A stretch of 64,000 bases of DNA from Floccularia luteovirens (Eukaryota > Basidiomycota > Agaricomycetes > Agaricales > Squamanitaceae): positions 930,001 to 994,000 of the forward strand of contig VSJF01000007.1 in assembly GCA_009739215.1 (NCBI GenBank). Direction: 5' to 3'. Made by a program: the position numbers and the translations under genes. The notes beneath the pieces are model-generated. The model had not been told where the DNA came from. It saw nothing but the letters and a program-made list of their open reading frames with translations, and ran no database searches. Below, piece after piece: positions 48,220 through 61,146 of this stretch (positions within the stretch are counted from its first letter, which is position 1; each line of letters begins with the position of its first letter).

Positions 48220-50364
48220 TCAAAGCAACTGAATCGCACTTCCTAAACATCCCCTCACCTTCCCTCTTTCGCCTTCCCCACCCGCGTCCAACTCGCAATC
48301 AGCATCCGCTTCCTCACCTGGTGCCATGAGACTGCCGAAAGAGATACGGCGGCCAGGAGCTAAGCGGCGCACACGACGGAGAGTTTTCAATTTCTGCAAG
48401 GATTGCGGAGAGCAGGGGGTGGTTTGTACAGGTGAGAGAACTGATGTTCGTGGAGGTACTGTGGGGGACAAAACGATAGCCGGGGATAACATGAGGGATG
48501 GGGACAGAACAGGTATCTTGTTAGCATGGGGAGAAACTATACGTCCTGGGCTTGCTGCATGGGCGGGCGCTGAGGGAGAGGGAATTTTCTCCGCTTGTAC
48601 AGCATTATTTAAATGCGGTAACTCAGCACCAAACATGCTTGGGTTTCGCTGGAGATTCATCTTTGGCTTGGTTCGAGGATGTTTAGTTTTACCAGATTCG
48701 TTTTCTACTTCTTGAACCTTCTTTAATGATGCTGGATTTTCTCGGATTACTTCTCTTTTTAGGTCGATTCTAGGTTTGACCTTTTGTTCTTTCGAATTAG
48801 AAGGACTTCTAGCGACTGGTTCCACACAATTTGTTCTTGACATAGTTTGTTCGTTGTGATCCTTATTAGGTACTCGGTCCCTCCTCTTTTTGCTCGATCC
48901 CGTTATAAGAACAACCGGAGATGGAGGTGCAGTACTCAGTCCAGCAGGTGATGAAGGCGCACTTGACAAAGGTGGAGATGGACCACGGGGACTGGCTACC
49001 ACATTTGCATTAGTATTACCGCTGCTAGCACCCCTGGTCCGCGGTTTCTTCGCCTTGCGGGTGCGAAGTTTTTCCTCTTCATCAGAGGATGGATATGAAC
49101 CAGACGGATTCTTTGCATGGGTCTGATGTTGTGTTGGCCCTGCATTCTCCTTAGCTACCTGCGCCAAAGCACCAAACGACGGCGCGCGTTTGGTGCCCAC
49201 AGAAGAGAAAGGTGAGTCCTTTTGTAGATCCGACGCAGAATGGGAGTAAAAAGAATCTGCCCGGCGCACCCTCTGTACACGGGGATCAGGAAGTGGTTCA
49301 CCGCTACTCACACTGAGCATTGATACAGAACCAGAGGAGAGAGAAAGTGACGACGCCTTACGCCTGTGGAGACGTACGTGAGCGGAAGAAGAGATCATTG
49401 ATGAAAGAGAGTTTAAAGTCGAAGAACTAGGTGTGGAAGGATTGATCAGAGATGGGACAGCTGCTGGTCCGGGTGGAGATACAGAACGCTTGCGACCAGT
49501 TGTACGGGAGTAAGGATGATATGTTGGTGAAGGGAAAAGGCGATCTGGTCTTTGGAGACGGTAAGAAAGCCTATTCGTATAGTTCATACAAAAATAAATG
49601 AAAATTTATGTGATTAAATTATGTTATCAACCAACAAAATGGAAACCCATGCCTTGCAATTGTATCATTATCTTTCAAGTCAGTGGCCGTTGCATTGATG
49701 AAATCCATGCTAGACTGCCTGTAAAGGGGTCTCCTAGGACGTACACTTACATTCACAGGCCTTGAGGCACCGTCTTGGACATATGAATAATTAGACCTGC
49801 ACTCCACTCCAATATCGCCATCATGCTCTGGTTCCTCCTTTATCGCGCGGCGTTGTGTTGTCTCATCCTTGGCACGTGTACGACACAGCTCGATCAGTTT
49901 GAACACGTGTTGCGCGAAGAGAATACGGCCAGTCAACAGGACCTTTGGCTTCAGAAACACCACGAGCAATTTTGTCCAGCAGGTTAGACGGGGGAATCGG
50001 GCCATTGAAAGGTGTGACAAGGTGAGCAGGAAGTGCGTCAAGTGTCTTTTATGAAGGGAGAAGGTCAAAGCGTGTAAATAGAAATAAGGATAGGAACTGT
50101 ATTCACCCTTGAGAGTAGCAAGACGTGCTCTGTCTTCCATTCCGCGTCAAAATCCTCAGGACCGTTAGAACTATTCCAGCTATCGGTACTCTTTCTGTTG
50201 GGAGTTGAAAAAAATAGGGGAGGACACGTTGGAGAATTACAAGAGCGGGGAGTATGAGGCGTGCTTGTTACAGGTGAAAGGAGGGAAGAGCGGCGACGCG
50301 GAAGTTGGGGATGAGGAAGTACGATAGCAAGGGGAGAAAGAGGAGTGTTGCGACGTGTATGCAT
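48220..50364 (-). CDS. Serine/proline-rich uncharacterised protein with an apparent frameshift
   Basis: Three exons (50364-50107, 50045-49647, 49570-48220) would encode about 668 residues, but the sum is one base over a multiple of three. In exon 2 the frame D-K-I-A-R-G-V-S-E-A-K-G-P-V-D-W-P-Y-S ends at a stop, while the overlapping frame continues as L-I-E-L-C-R-T-R-A-K-D-E from about base 49900. Either one base is extra here or a 37-base intron is removed. An N-terminal acidic/tryptophan block (E-D-F-D-A-E-W-K-T-E-H-V-L-L-L) is folded. The rest is disordered and basic, ending with G-R-R-I-S-F-G-S-L. Family not recognised; a nuclear role is only a guess from composition. Confidence 0.6.
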
Positions 50365-51238
50365 AGCAAAGAGAGCGTCAGTAGTTGGTTGTCGCAGATT
50401 GAAGTGGACAGCGAGGACAGCGGGCTCGACGCTGTAGAACGCGACGAGAGAAGAGAGACGCAAGGGGCGTATGAGCAGTAAGTATGTGAATACCAAAAAA
50501 ACCCCGCTTTCCCACGAGTTGGCACCCCGCTCAATTGTTTTGAGTCTCCGCCAATCTTAGATCAGATCCCTTGTATTCGCTCTACTATTTGCTTCCAAAC
50601 CAGCTGATTGAAATGTTACATGGAAAATACTCTGATTTTACTACAAATTGTTCAGAAGGCCTCCACTTCTACAGCACATCATGCATATCGAATTATGAAG
50701 AAGACCAATTGTTGATTTGGGCGTGCCTATCTTTTTGCAACGTGCCCTGCAACGTGCCCTGTATTATCCAAAGTCGCACCGAGGAAGTTACATGGCATCA
50801 TGGTCAGATGAAAATTAGGAATCCCTTAGCAGCAGCCAAACAGAAAATTTGCACTGTGGGGTACCCCTGTTTGCCATGTTTACTACAAACTTCTGAAGAT
50901 CTTACACTTCCTATGAATTATAGATTTGACAAGGTGAATTTTATCAAGGTTAAGATGGTGATAGTAGTGGCTATAATAGTGTTACAACCATATATATTTC
51001 TATTTTGATATATATCCAGATCGCTTTCAACGCCACGAGGCTTGTCGATCGCATGAATGAAACTAGATCAACTCTCACACCGACCACTTTGTTCTATATC
51101 AGAAAGCCAAAATCACACGTAAGTATCCATTACTGGCCTTCTTCACATCTATGAACCATGTAATCAGAACAAAATATATTTACAACACAATATTGGGATA
51201 GTACGCTATGTAGAAAAACTAGACAAAAAATTCCAAAA
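50365..51238. other. Intergenic region
   Basis: Promoter of the preceding minus-strand gene and 3' region of IWS1. A 145-codon plus-strand frame (50571-51008) has no recognisable domain. It contains a two-copy 12-base tandem (AACGTGCCCTGC, at about 50738-50761). Confidence 0.5.
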
Positions 51239-52544
51239 TTACTTCATATTAACCTTCCTCGTCAAATTGCGTAACCTTTCAGCATTTTTTCTGCGGCGCT
51301 CGATGTCCACATCCACACTCGCACTGCCACGTCCGATTCCAGCATTTGTCTTAGGAGCTACAGTATAACTGCCAAGCTCTCTTTGAGGGATCATCACTGC
51401 GTTTTTGCGCACACGTCCCTTCTCCGCCTCCTTCGCACGTGCTAGAATGGAGTTCAGCCTTTCCCCAGCGCGCATGTCCACACCATCAGCACCCTCCTGT
51501 GCAATTGGCACAATTCGATCGCGATAAGACGCTGAGCGTTTGATGATTGGCCGTGACCAATTTGATACCAAGTCATTTGCAATACGCGCTATATCTGGAT
51601 TGACACGCTTGCATTTGGTATAAAACAACACCACACGTCCTAAACCGGATTCTTTCAATACAGCACTATCAATAAATTCCATTTTACGGATGATGTTGAA
51701 GAACTCGCGCTGAATGTTAAGCGCAGGCAATGACCGGTCAGGAAGTGGCTCCAGCCACCTTTTCACCGCTTCAAGAAGATTGTTATCTATCATTGATTGC
51801 GCAAGGGATGCTCTAAGAGGTGATAAGAAGGCGGCAAGAGACAAATACGACAAACACGCACTTGCGTAATGTATCCATTGCCTCAGGAAGAAGCTTGAGC
51901 TTGGCAGTTGCTGGGATCTTCTCTGAGTTGGCACGGATATCCTCATCTGCTGCGGTATTCATGTTCTCCCTGAGTCTTGCAACTTCATCATCAGCAAAAC
52001 TATCTAGGACTTCATCATTTGTCTTTTTCTTCCTTTGCCGAGCGGCCTTGTTTGGCTTCAAAATTTCTTCTATCTTCATATCCAGGCGGATTTTATTTGC
52101 TAGTATATTTTCAGAAAGAAAAAGTCAACGAAAGGGGTTTCACGCACCTTGCTCAGGAGGAAGTTCGCTCAAGTCTATTTCAACAGGTTGTTTGCGCTTC
52201 CTCTTTCTCTGTGCAGGACGACCAGCTTCATCAGTGCGTTTGGAGTCACGTCGCTTGAGTTTGGAGGGTTGTCTTCGCTCTTGCACGTAATCATCTTCGG
52301 AATCGCCGCCAGAAGATTCGTCACCAGCCTTGCGACCAGTAGTGCGGGAGAGTTGCTGCTGCTGTTCTGTCGAGGAATGAAAAAATGACGTTAGGAGTCA
52401 GCATGCAAATGACCAATAAAAGCATGCCTTCCTCCTCGTCTGATGAAAGCTCAGACTCAGACCCGCCGAAAACTTCACGTTCAAGATCACGAACCTACTT
52501 CAAAGTTAATGAGAGTTGGAGAAACACAGGGGATTACACACCAT
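51239..52544 (-). CDS. IWS1: Transcription elongation factor IWS1 (Spn1)
   Basis: Five exons (52544-52542, 52494-52428, 52366-52148, 52099-51862, 51812-51239) give 366 residues. The N-terminal third is acidic and then basic (K-R-K-R-K-Q-P-V-E-I-D-L-S-E-L-P). The C-terminal part is the TFIIS N-terminal (LW) domain: N-N-L-L-E-A-V-K-R-W-L-E-P-L, S-L-P-A-L-N-I-Q-R-E-F-F and L-K-E-S-G-L-G-R-V-V-L-F-Y. IWS1 binds Spt6 on elongating RNA polymerase II. Exon 1 consists of the ATG alone, with an intron directly after it; the next exon has no ATG in frame. The intron at 52367-52427 uses a GC donor, since no GT in the needed phase exists. Confidence 0.85.
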
Positions 52545-52785
52545 GTTCGAGTAAGAAACTAAACTGTCTAGTCTTACACAATGAAATTGGCCGAGTTTGC
52601 TTGATGGACAGGGATGAACACGTGATCTTGGAGTGTATGATATTTAATTTGTTAATCGCATAATTTTGGTAAGTCAGACATATGTTATTTTATTTAATCT
52701 TGTATTATAATGGAGTAACGATTATAATACGTTCGAATGTCTTTTAAAGTGTATTTCTTTGTTAAATTAACTAACACTCACCATA

Positions 52786-55174
52786 ATGCCCCTGCATCTC
52801 TCAATGGCGCCCCCTAAACTCCCCTCTTTGCGTGTTCTCAAAACGGAGCAGCCATCACCTCTCATAGAGACATTGACCGCAAAGTCCAATATTCCTCCCG
52901 AACAGTTGGCATCCCTTAATTCGGTTGCAGCACATCCCGAACAAAAAGCTCGTCAAAATCGCATCAACCACAGTGGTGACTACGTTGACCCCTGGGACAA
53001 CGAGCTATCCTTTGCCAGACGAAAATACGCTAGTACTCGTAGTACATCGAACTCACCCGACGGCGCCGCGTCTATTTCGGCAAAACTATTGATCCGTAAA
53101 CCGCGTCCCTACATTGCAATTTCGTCACCTCGTGTACACACACTTCTTTCGATGAAACCTTTTCTTGCAGCGGTTGGAGAGCCTCCTGTTCTCGCTGCAT
53201 GCATCGCTCATCTCGAATGGTTAGATGTCTATGCACTCTTATGCACAACTAGCGGCTGTCGCCATTTATTTGACCAGCCCGAACTACACGACGTCTTCCT
53301 TTCACGTTTCGTTCCTGGGTATGCAAAGTGTTTACGCCTGGCCACCACAGAGACACATCGTCCTTTCCAACTCACTATCCAAGATCTTGACCTTCTCCGT
53401 GAGCCTTTTTGTTTCAATACTTGTATAAACCGATGACCAATGTGTGATGGCTCCGTGATAGTGATCTCAGAGCGTGTACCTCTCCATCGTTATCCAACGC
53501 ATGTATTAAAAGTGCTCACTGGTTTATACCCCTCGCTTGAGGACGACAAGTTAACTCAGAGGCTGGCCTCTCTTACAAATGCCCATTCCCGCTGTGTGCT
53601 GCTGCTGCAAGCGCTTGCGCACAGCAGTACCGCTTCTCTGTCATCTGAATCAGAAGAATCAGTCATCAGACTACATTCATCAAATACTGGTGTGCTGCGC
53701 CAAATCACATTCCCCCCACCACTATCTTATTGTTCAACCAATCAATCTAAAACTGTCCCCCTAAACAAGAATAAAGCACTTCCAACAATCTCACAAAGCT
53801 GCGTAGATGGCAATGACTGCAAGTCGGATATAAGCGCTATCATTTTTAGTCCAACCAAACAATCACCCGCAGATAAATCATTATCCACCATGGTTCGTCA
53901 GCAACCAGCCAAGAAAGTACGACGACTGTCTATTTTTGGCAGCAAAAGCTACGACAACCATATTCCCCCTCCCCGCGAAGAGCCACGGGCTCTCAAGATG
54001 TATTCGAGTACTTGGAGGAGAAATAGCAATTCTATTGATTTGGATATATATGGTGATCGCATGCGCCATTTGAAACGCCCGCATCGCCGATTCATAGAAG
54101 AAAATACTTCAAGTGATTCTTCCCTCAGTGGTACCAATTTGGAGTCATGGGAGTGGATGTGGCAGTCCTTGTCCTTCTCTTTCTCGTACATCATTACCAT
54201 CACCGGTTCAGCGGACTCGAGTATCGACACCTCATGATCTGGTTCTCGCTGCTTCGCGAGTTAGAGCACCCATTTTGCGAGTGTTTATACCATGTACGCG
54301 CTTGGATAGCGAATCTGAGAGCTTGGTGATGTGTCGGCAGCAGCTGGAAGAAGCAGGTCTGTGGGAACATATAGTAAAAGGTGACGTTGTTTGCAATTTG
54401 GGTTACGTCCCACCTGCTGCGGATGAGAATTCCAGAGAAATCGGAGAATCAGTCTCGCCCTTGAAACCCCCGACCTTTGGATATTGGACACGAGGAGGAA
54501 ATGTTGAACAAAATGAAGATAATGAAAGACGCAAATGGCTACTTTATGATGGACGTCAACTCGTACCATATGCTGCACCCGATATACTTCCGCTTACCTC
54601 CCCACTCACGTTACCCTCACCGTTTTACTACGCACATGTGCTACCCCCTTTCTCGAGCCCAAGTTACGTCTTGCATCAGCTCCCGGCCCTACGAACTACA
54701 GAAGGTGAAATTACACTGGCCCTAGTAAAAGTGACAGTGCGTGTTCCAAGCACACATACTCCTGGAGGGTATCTTGCAGTCCGCAAGCACGCTTGGACAG
54801 CTAGAGTTCTACGAGTCCCGCCAACTAATGATGCCTTTAGAGACCAAGATGAGGAAAACAAAGGCAAAGACAAAAGTAAAAGTAAAGAAAATCTGACGTA
54901 TAAAGATATTATGGGGATAGGTTGGTACGGCGAGTGGGTATTAGAGGGTGATGGGACTCATGAAGGACAACAATTTCTCCTTGATGCTTTGAAAGGGTAC
55001 CCTATCGGTCGGCATGTATGGGAAATTGTACGAGAGAAGAGCGGTGGTGGCCGGGTATGGATGAGGCAGGTCCTATCACTTTGTTTAATTATTTTCTTGC
55101 TTACCTTTGGCCTCGCACATGTAGGCTGGTGGATATTTGATCGCTGTTACGGATACGCAGGCCGAATAGGTTGA
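52786..55174 (+). CDS. F-box-like protein with C-terminal membrane segment
   Basis: Three exons (52786-53398, 53462-54130, 54222-55174) give 744 residues. An N-terminal region holds W-D-N-E-L-S-F-A-R-R-K-Y. Residues about 120-190 form a helical unit (A-H-L-E-W-L-D-V-Y-A-L-L-C-T-T) that looks F-box-like. A long disordered stretch follows. A second folded domain contains L-R-V-F-I-P-C-T-R-L, E-A-G-L-W-E-H-I-V-K-G-D-V-V-C-N-L-G-Y-V-P and F-Y-Y-A-H-V-L-P-P-F. A transmembrane helix near the end (L-S-L-C-L-I-I-F-L-L-T-F-G-L-A) leaves a short tail. The second intron (91 bases) was chosen because it is the only phase-compatible choice. Function unknown; the F-box reading is tentative. Confidence 0.68.
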
Positions 55175-55574
55175 AAATACTAAAAATCCCGTTAATTCCA
55201 ACAAACACTGGCTAATCACACTCTGCGGACTTTTTTTTCCTGCGATCCCTTCTAATCACTCCTGATAATGTATATGCGCTTGCGACTTAATTCTTATATG
55301 ATATGCCATTTCGCAGAAGCAACCTAGTTTATCTTTCGTTCTATCTGTTGTCAGACATGACGTTCAATAGTGTATACTCACATATCGCAAACCCCCGCAT
55401 CCCTAGGACTCCTCATCTGCACAGACCTTGACCATAGCAATAACGTACAAATTTCGTATATAATATTGATAGATTCAATAAATACAATTTCTGTACATTA
55501 ACATTACTAGCTCATGCATGATGACTATAAATACAGGTCGGACCGATCAAGATTTTTGTGGGTTGATCCTTGCT
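55175..55574. other. Intergenic spacer
   Basis: About 400 bases, with no supported gene. An upstream ATG at 55518 is in frame with the next gene and could extend it by 19 residues. Confidence 0.45.
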
Positions 55575-56908
55575 ATGCATCTCTCGTTGTCTTCTGTGTC
55601 GCTGTTTCCTGCAACCCCCGAACAGATCACTGCTATACGTCGTGAATCATTCAAAGTCTGGAATCGTGATCTTACACTTGCCGAATATGTGCAACGCTAT
55701 TATATCGATTTACAACGTGAATATGGTTCTGGCGGCCGCCTGATCGGATGGTGGGTTGTACTTTGTAGTCGTATATCTTGCGCCGGCGTACAGAACGTTG
55801 ACGTGTTGTACAAGGGTACTTGCACCACGTGATAATCCAACTACCCTTGACTTTCTGTCCTCATGCAGAACGTCAGTTTTAATCATGCGCCACACCCTTT
55901 TACTGATTATATGATCTGGTAGATTCCGCAGGGATGCTCTTGTACTTCGAGGTGGGAGAGGTGACGGGCCCGAGAGCATGACATGTTACACTGTCGCTTC
56001 AGTTTTCACACCACCAAATCAACGAGGTCGTGGTTACGCCCGACATATGATGCGTCTCCTGCACTGGTTACTTTCACCAATGCCATCGTCATCCATTGTA
56101 AGATCACCCTTAACGTCAAGCTTTCCAGATGAGTGGGGCGCACCACCAATGCGACTTGCGCAAGTAGGGGACTGCATCATGCAGCGTACTTTACAGTGAT
56201 CTTGGTCCAGATTTCTATCGCACATGCGGACCAACTGAGAACGCAGAGGGCTGGATAGCCAAAGAATCCTTCGCAACTCAGTGGAACGTATTACAATGGA
56301 TACAGAAACAGGAGGAAATGACAGGGTCCAATTTTCCGACTACATCCATTCCTGCATCGGGGTTGAAATGGCTTGACGAAGATGGCAATAAAGTCGTATG
56401 GGAGGAAGACTCTGCGCAGACATCTATCGACATGGCAACACAGGGTGCAAAGATAGGGCGGGATGAAGTACTCTTCACCATTCTTCCAAATAAAGGTGTT
56501 GCTGAATACCAAGTACGTATGTCGCAACGACTGTGGGAGAAGATGATACCTGCTGTGAATTTCTGGGGACTTCGCCTCAAAGAAGGGAGTGACGGAGTTT
56601 CCGTGAACGGACCGACATTCGCAACATGGACTGTAGAGGTCCATTCACCCGGCCCACGAACACTTTTAATCACGCGCTTGCGCGTGTCCTCTATACCCAT
56701 ATTTGCTGGCATGTTTCGCGAAATCATGAAGTATGCGGCGAGCTTAAGGATGGATTTTGTTGAGGTGTGGAATATCCCGGATGTGTTAAAAGAGATGGCG
56801 AGTCAGACTGGCGGGCGTACTTTCGAGCTTGAGGAACATTTACCATCGGTAATGTGGTATGGAAAGGACAAGCCTGAAACTGTGAAGTGGATGTTCAACG
56901 AACGGTAA
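55575..56908 (+). pseudogene. LYC1-like lysine N-acetyltransferase with one-base frameshift
   Basis: Three exons (55575-55750, 55815-55871, 55923-56908) read as a GNAT-type acetyltransferase related to Yarrowia LYC1: S-L-F-P-A-T-P-E-Q near the start, G-W-V-L-A-P-R-D-N-P, then the acetyl-CoA loop P-P-N-Q-R-G-R-G-Y-A-R-H-M-M. After F-P-D-E-W-G-A-P-P-M-R-L-A-Q-V-G-D the frame runs into a stop at 56197-56199. The conserved continuation S-V-L-Y-S-D-L-G-P-D-F-Y-R-T-C-G lies in the next frame, so one base too many is present near 56167-56173, beside a GGGG run. No intron I tested repairs it. The downstream part is intact to V-K-W-M-F-N-E-R. It may be a sequencing error rather than a dead gene. LYC1 enzymes acetylate free lysine in catabolism. 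Confidence 0.7.
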
Positions 56909-57517
56909 ATGCTTTTTGTAATTTTTTTTTGATCTGAGATTGCTAAGGTTCTTGCTTTGAAGATTCTGTTGGAGCTAATATCAAAGCTGGCCAGGACAAT
57001 GAATGTATAAAAGATGTCCCAGAAAATAAAATTGCACACAAGCTACCGTCATTTCGTAATGATGAAGAAATTGTTTAACAGATAAATCTATACCTTGTCC
57101 TGCGGTATTTCATCGACCACCATTAGTTGGAAAATTGCCAATATTAGAGCCAAAGAAAACTCAGCTTTGCTCCCGTAAACCAAGACGACATACCTTCCAT
57201 CTTGCGTACACGATCCTTCTTAGTCATGATGTTTTTTTTTCAGAATTAAAATCATTATGGGATTTTCATAGAAGTGGCGTGAGACGGGTGTGCTTCCGTG
57301 CGTAAGGTTTTGGCTGAGCGCTGAGTGCCAGGTTAGAACAAGTTATGACTTTTCATAGACTCCGCAAATGACCGTCGGTGCTGATACCAATACTGCAAAA
57401 ACACAGGGAATGAATATATGTTGTGAATGAAGGAGCAATGTGACAAAAATTGCATTCGGGCTGTTTCAGAACTCCTTATATGCAAAGGTGTGCGTAGCAG
57501 ATATATTATGCAAAAGA
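56909..57517. other. Spacer with a possible small minus-strand gene
   Basis: Between the LYC1-like stop and the RPT2 stop. A minus-strand ATG at about 57225 begins M-T-K-K-D-R-V-R-K-M-E followed by a strong donor (GTATGT) at about 57193, and a CTAAT branch-like site lies before a CAG acceptor near 57103. The downstream exon is too short to identify, so no CDS is called. Confidence 0.3.
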
Positions 57518-59122
<1,605 letters not shown>

Positions 59123-59328
59123 ATCTTAGGTCTCTCTTTCTAAGAATTAAGCAATGAGAGTTTGGTACGAGTTTCCTTGAATTAGATAGAGGACGCGTCA
59201 GTCTTCCAGATATGGGAAGTATTTAAACTCCGACAATTAAATGATTTAATGATAATTACAAAAATAATGAATTAAGTTTTGATTTTGAAACGTTGACACT
59301 TTGCATTCAACCTGCAGCACAACTCACA

Positions 59329-60657
59329 ATGATGGACTCTGCCAGGACTCCTCTCTCTGCTACCTCTCAGTTCATCCAAGCAGGCTGGTTTTTCTGCCTA
59401 TTTAGAATGTCCCGTAACATTGACACCGATACATACAGATGACGATGACGACGACCTTCTTGATGAAAGCATTCCCGGTTTCTCACATCCAACCCTAGCA
59501 CAAGCCTCACAACCTGCTGACAAGGGCAAGTCGCGCGCACGGGACCAACTCGCACCTGCTTCTGGCAACAACGGGGCTCCTACAACCCCTTTGCCCACCG
59601 GAAACATTGGCGCACCATCTGCTGGCGGAAGCCTAAATACTGGGTCAAGACAGATGGTTGGCGGGCTCAGGGTCGAGACACGGTAAGTGTTCAAATATGG
59701 TATCCACAGCACTCATGTTTATTCCGCTGTTCGCTAGATATTCTGGAGTTGACACCCTAGATGAACCTGTCACTAAAACAATTGTGCGTTTCGTTTATGT
59801 GCTTATAGCATGATAGAATCCAACGGATATATGTAGGCCCGTGATCTCTTCTCCATATACACGAAACTGGTACAAGTGCTTTATCCTCGTAGAACAAGTG
59901 GACGTGAAGTTTTGAGGTGAGGAGACATACTGCGCACCGACTTTAAATATCATATTCAATATGCTTCTCAGGGATTGGGATCTTTGGGGACCCTTGATTC
60001 TATGCCTTCTTTTAGGTATCATGTTAAGCATTAATGTCAGCGTTCTTTATGTTTCCTTCGTCTAAAACTTACCCAAGATTAAGGCGCCACCTAGTCAATC
60101 ATTGGGAGTGTTCACAAGTGTTATTGCTATCTGCTCTCTTGGAGCATTGGCAGTGACTATACAGGCGAAGGTGTGCTTAACTTTTTTAACTCTCGTCCCT
60201 TTGACTCACAAAGTCTACTTAGTTGCTTGGTGGTAGGGTGTAAGAATATTCATTATTCGTCGTAGTAAAAGCTGATTAAATACCTATTCAAGTTCCTTTT
60301 TCCAAGGGCTTTGCGTACTTGGCTACTGCATAGCTCCTCTCGTCATCGCAGCATTCATATCCTGCTTCGTCCGAGTGATTTATGTGCGTGCCCCTATTGC
60401 CCTCTTGGCTTGGGCGTGGTGTATATGGGGTACGTTTGACAATCCTGCATAATTACTTGACACTTAATAACGTTGACTTATCCATTCCAGCCTCTGTAAA
60501 CTTTTTGGACGGAACAAAAATAGAGCAACAACGTATCTTGCTCGCCGTATACCCACTTCTGTTAGTGATCTCACACGAACTGTGTAACATCTTGCTAATT
60601 CGTCTTCATTACAGATTATTCTACTTCATTTTCGCATGGATGATCCTCATACAATAG
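59329..60657 (+). CDS. Yip1-domain Golgi protein (Yip4/YIPF6 type)
   Basis: Ten exons (59329-59383, 59439-59682, 59738-59783, 59837-59916, 59972-60035, 60084-60170, 60223-60239, 60293-60429, 60491-60560, 60615-60657) give 280 residues. A polar, aspartate-rich N terminus leads to V-L-Y-P-R-R-T-S, L-R-D-W-D-L-W-G-P-L-I-L-C and L-L-G-G-R-V-S-F-F-Q-G-L-C-V-L-G-Y-C, the YIPF6/Yip4 signature, then four or five membrane helices ending A-W-M-I-L-I-Q. These proteins bind Rab GTPases in ER-Golgi traffic. Intron 1 has a GC donor (59384-59385), since GT choices give a stop. A 17-base exon is needed to restore G-G-R-V-S. A second ATG at 59332 is an equal start. Confidence 0.85.
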
Positions 60658-61146
60658 TCTATGTTTTCGTAGCTGCTCATTGGTGTATAAGATGTTATCT
60701 ATAACTGTTGAGCTGCTAAATTCTTAGTGTTACCCATAATATTGCCACTGGGAAATCTGACTGCTCATGTTATGTAAATGTTTTCAGAACCGGTGGCATC
60801 TTAAGTAACAGTAACTAGAGCGAACAAGCTATAGTTACGGAGGTTTCAGTCTAAGGTCGCTATGAGAACTTTTGCCAGCATCTTTGCCACTGCTTGTTCT
60901 AAATTTAAAATTAGCAGTGAATGGACCACTATTTTGCGCAATGGGGACTGATAAAGACGCACTAAACAATGGCACTAGGTGGAACCATTACTTGTGTGGA
61001 GACGAGGATGTGGCTCGTCTACATTTTAAGGTGCATTTTCTGTCCAAATGAAGAATTGTGGCCCTCGGGCAGGACAATTAGTGCTTTGGCTTCTCAAAGT
61101 CAAAGCACTTATATAACAGACTCAAAATCACTATTTGTCCACAAAC
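60658..61146. other. Intergenic spacer
   Basis: 489 bases with only short frames. It should hold the promoter of the next plus-strand gene. Nothing else was recognised. Confidence 0.5.

Noticed and set aside
50738..50761. Two tandem copies of a 12-base unit
   Set aside because: Too short and isolated to be a meaningful repeat element.
50571..51008. 145-codon plus-strand frame
   Set aside because: Cysteine/leucine-rich with no recognisable motif and no splice partners; lies between two minus-strand genes.
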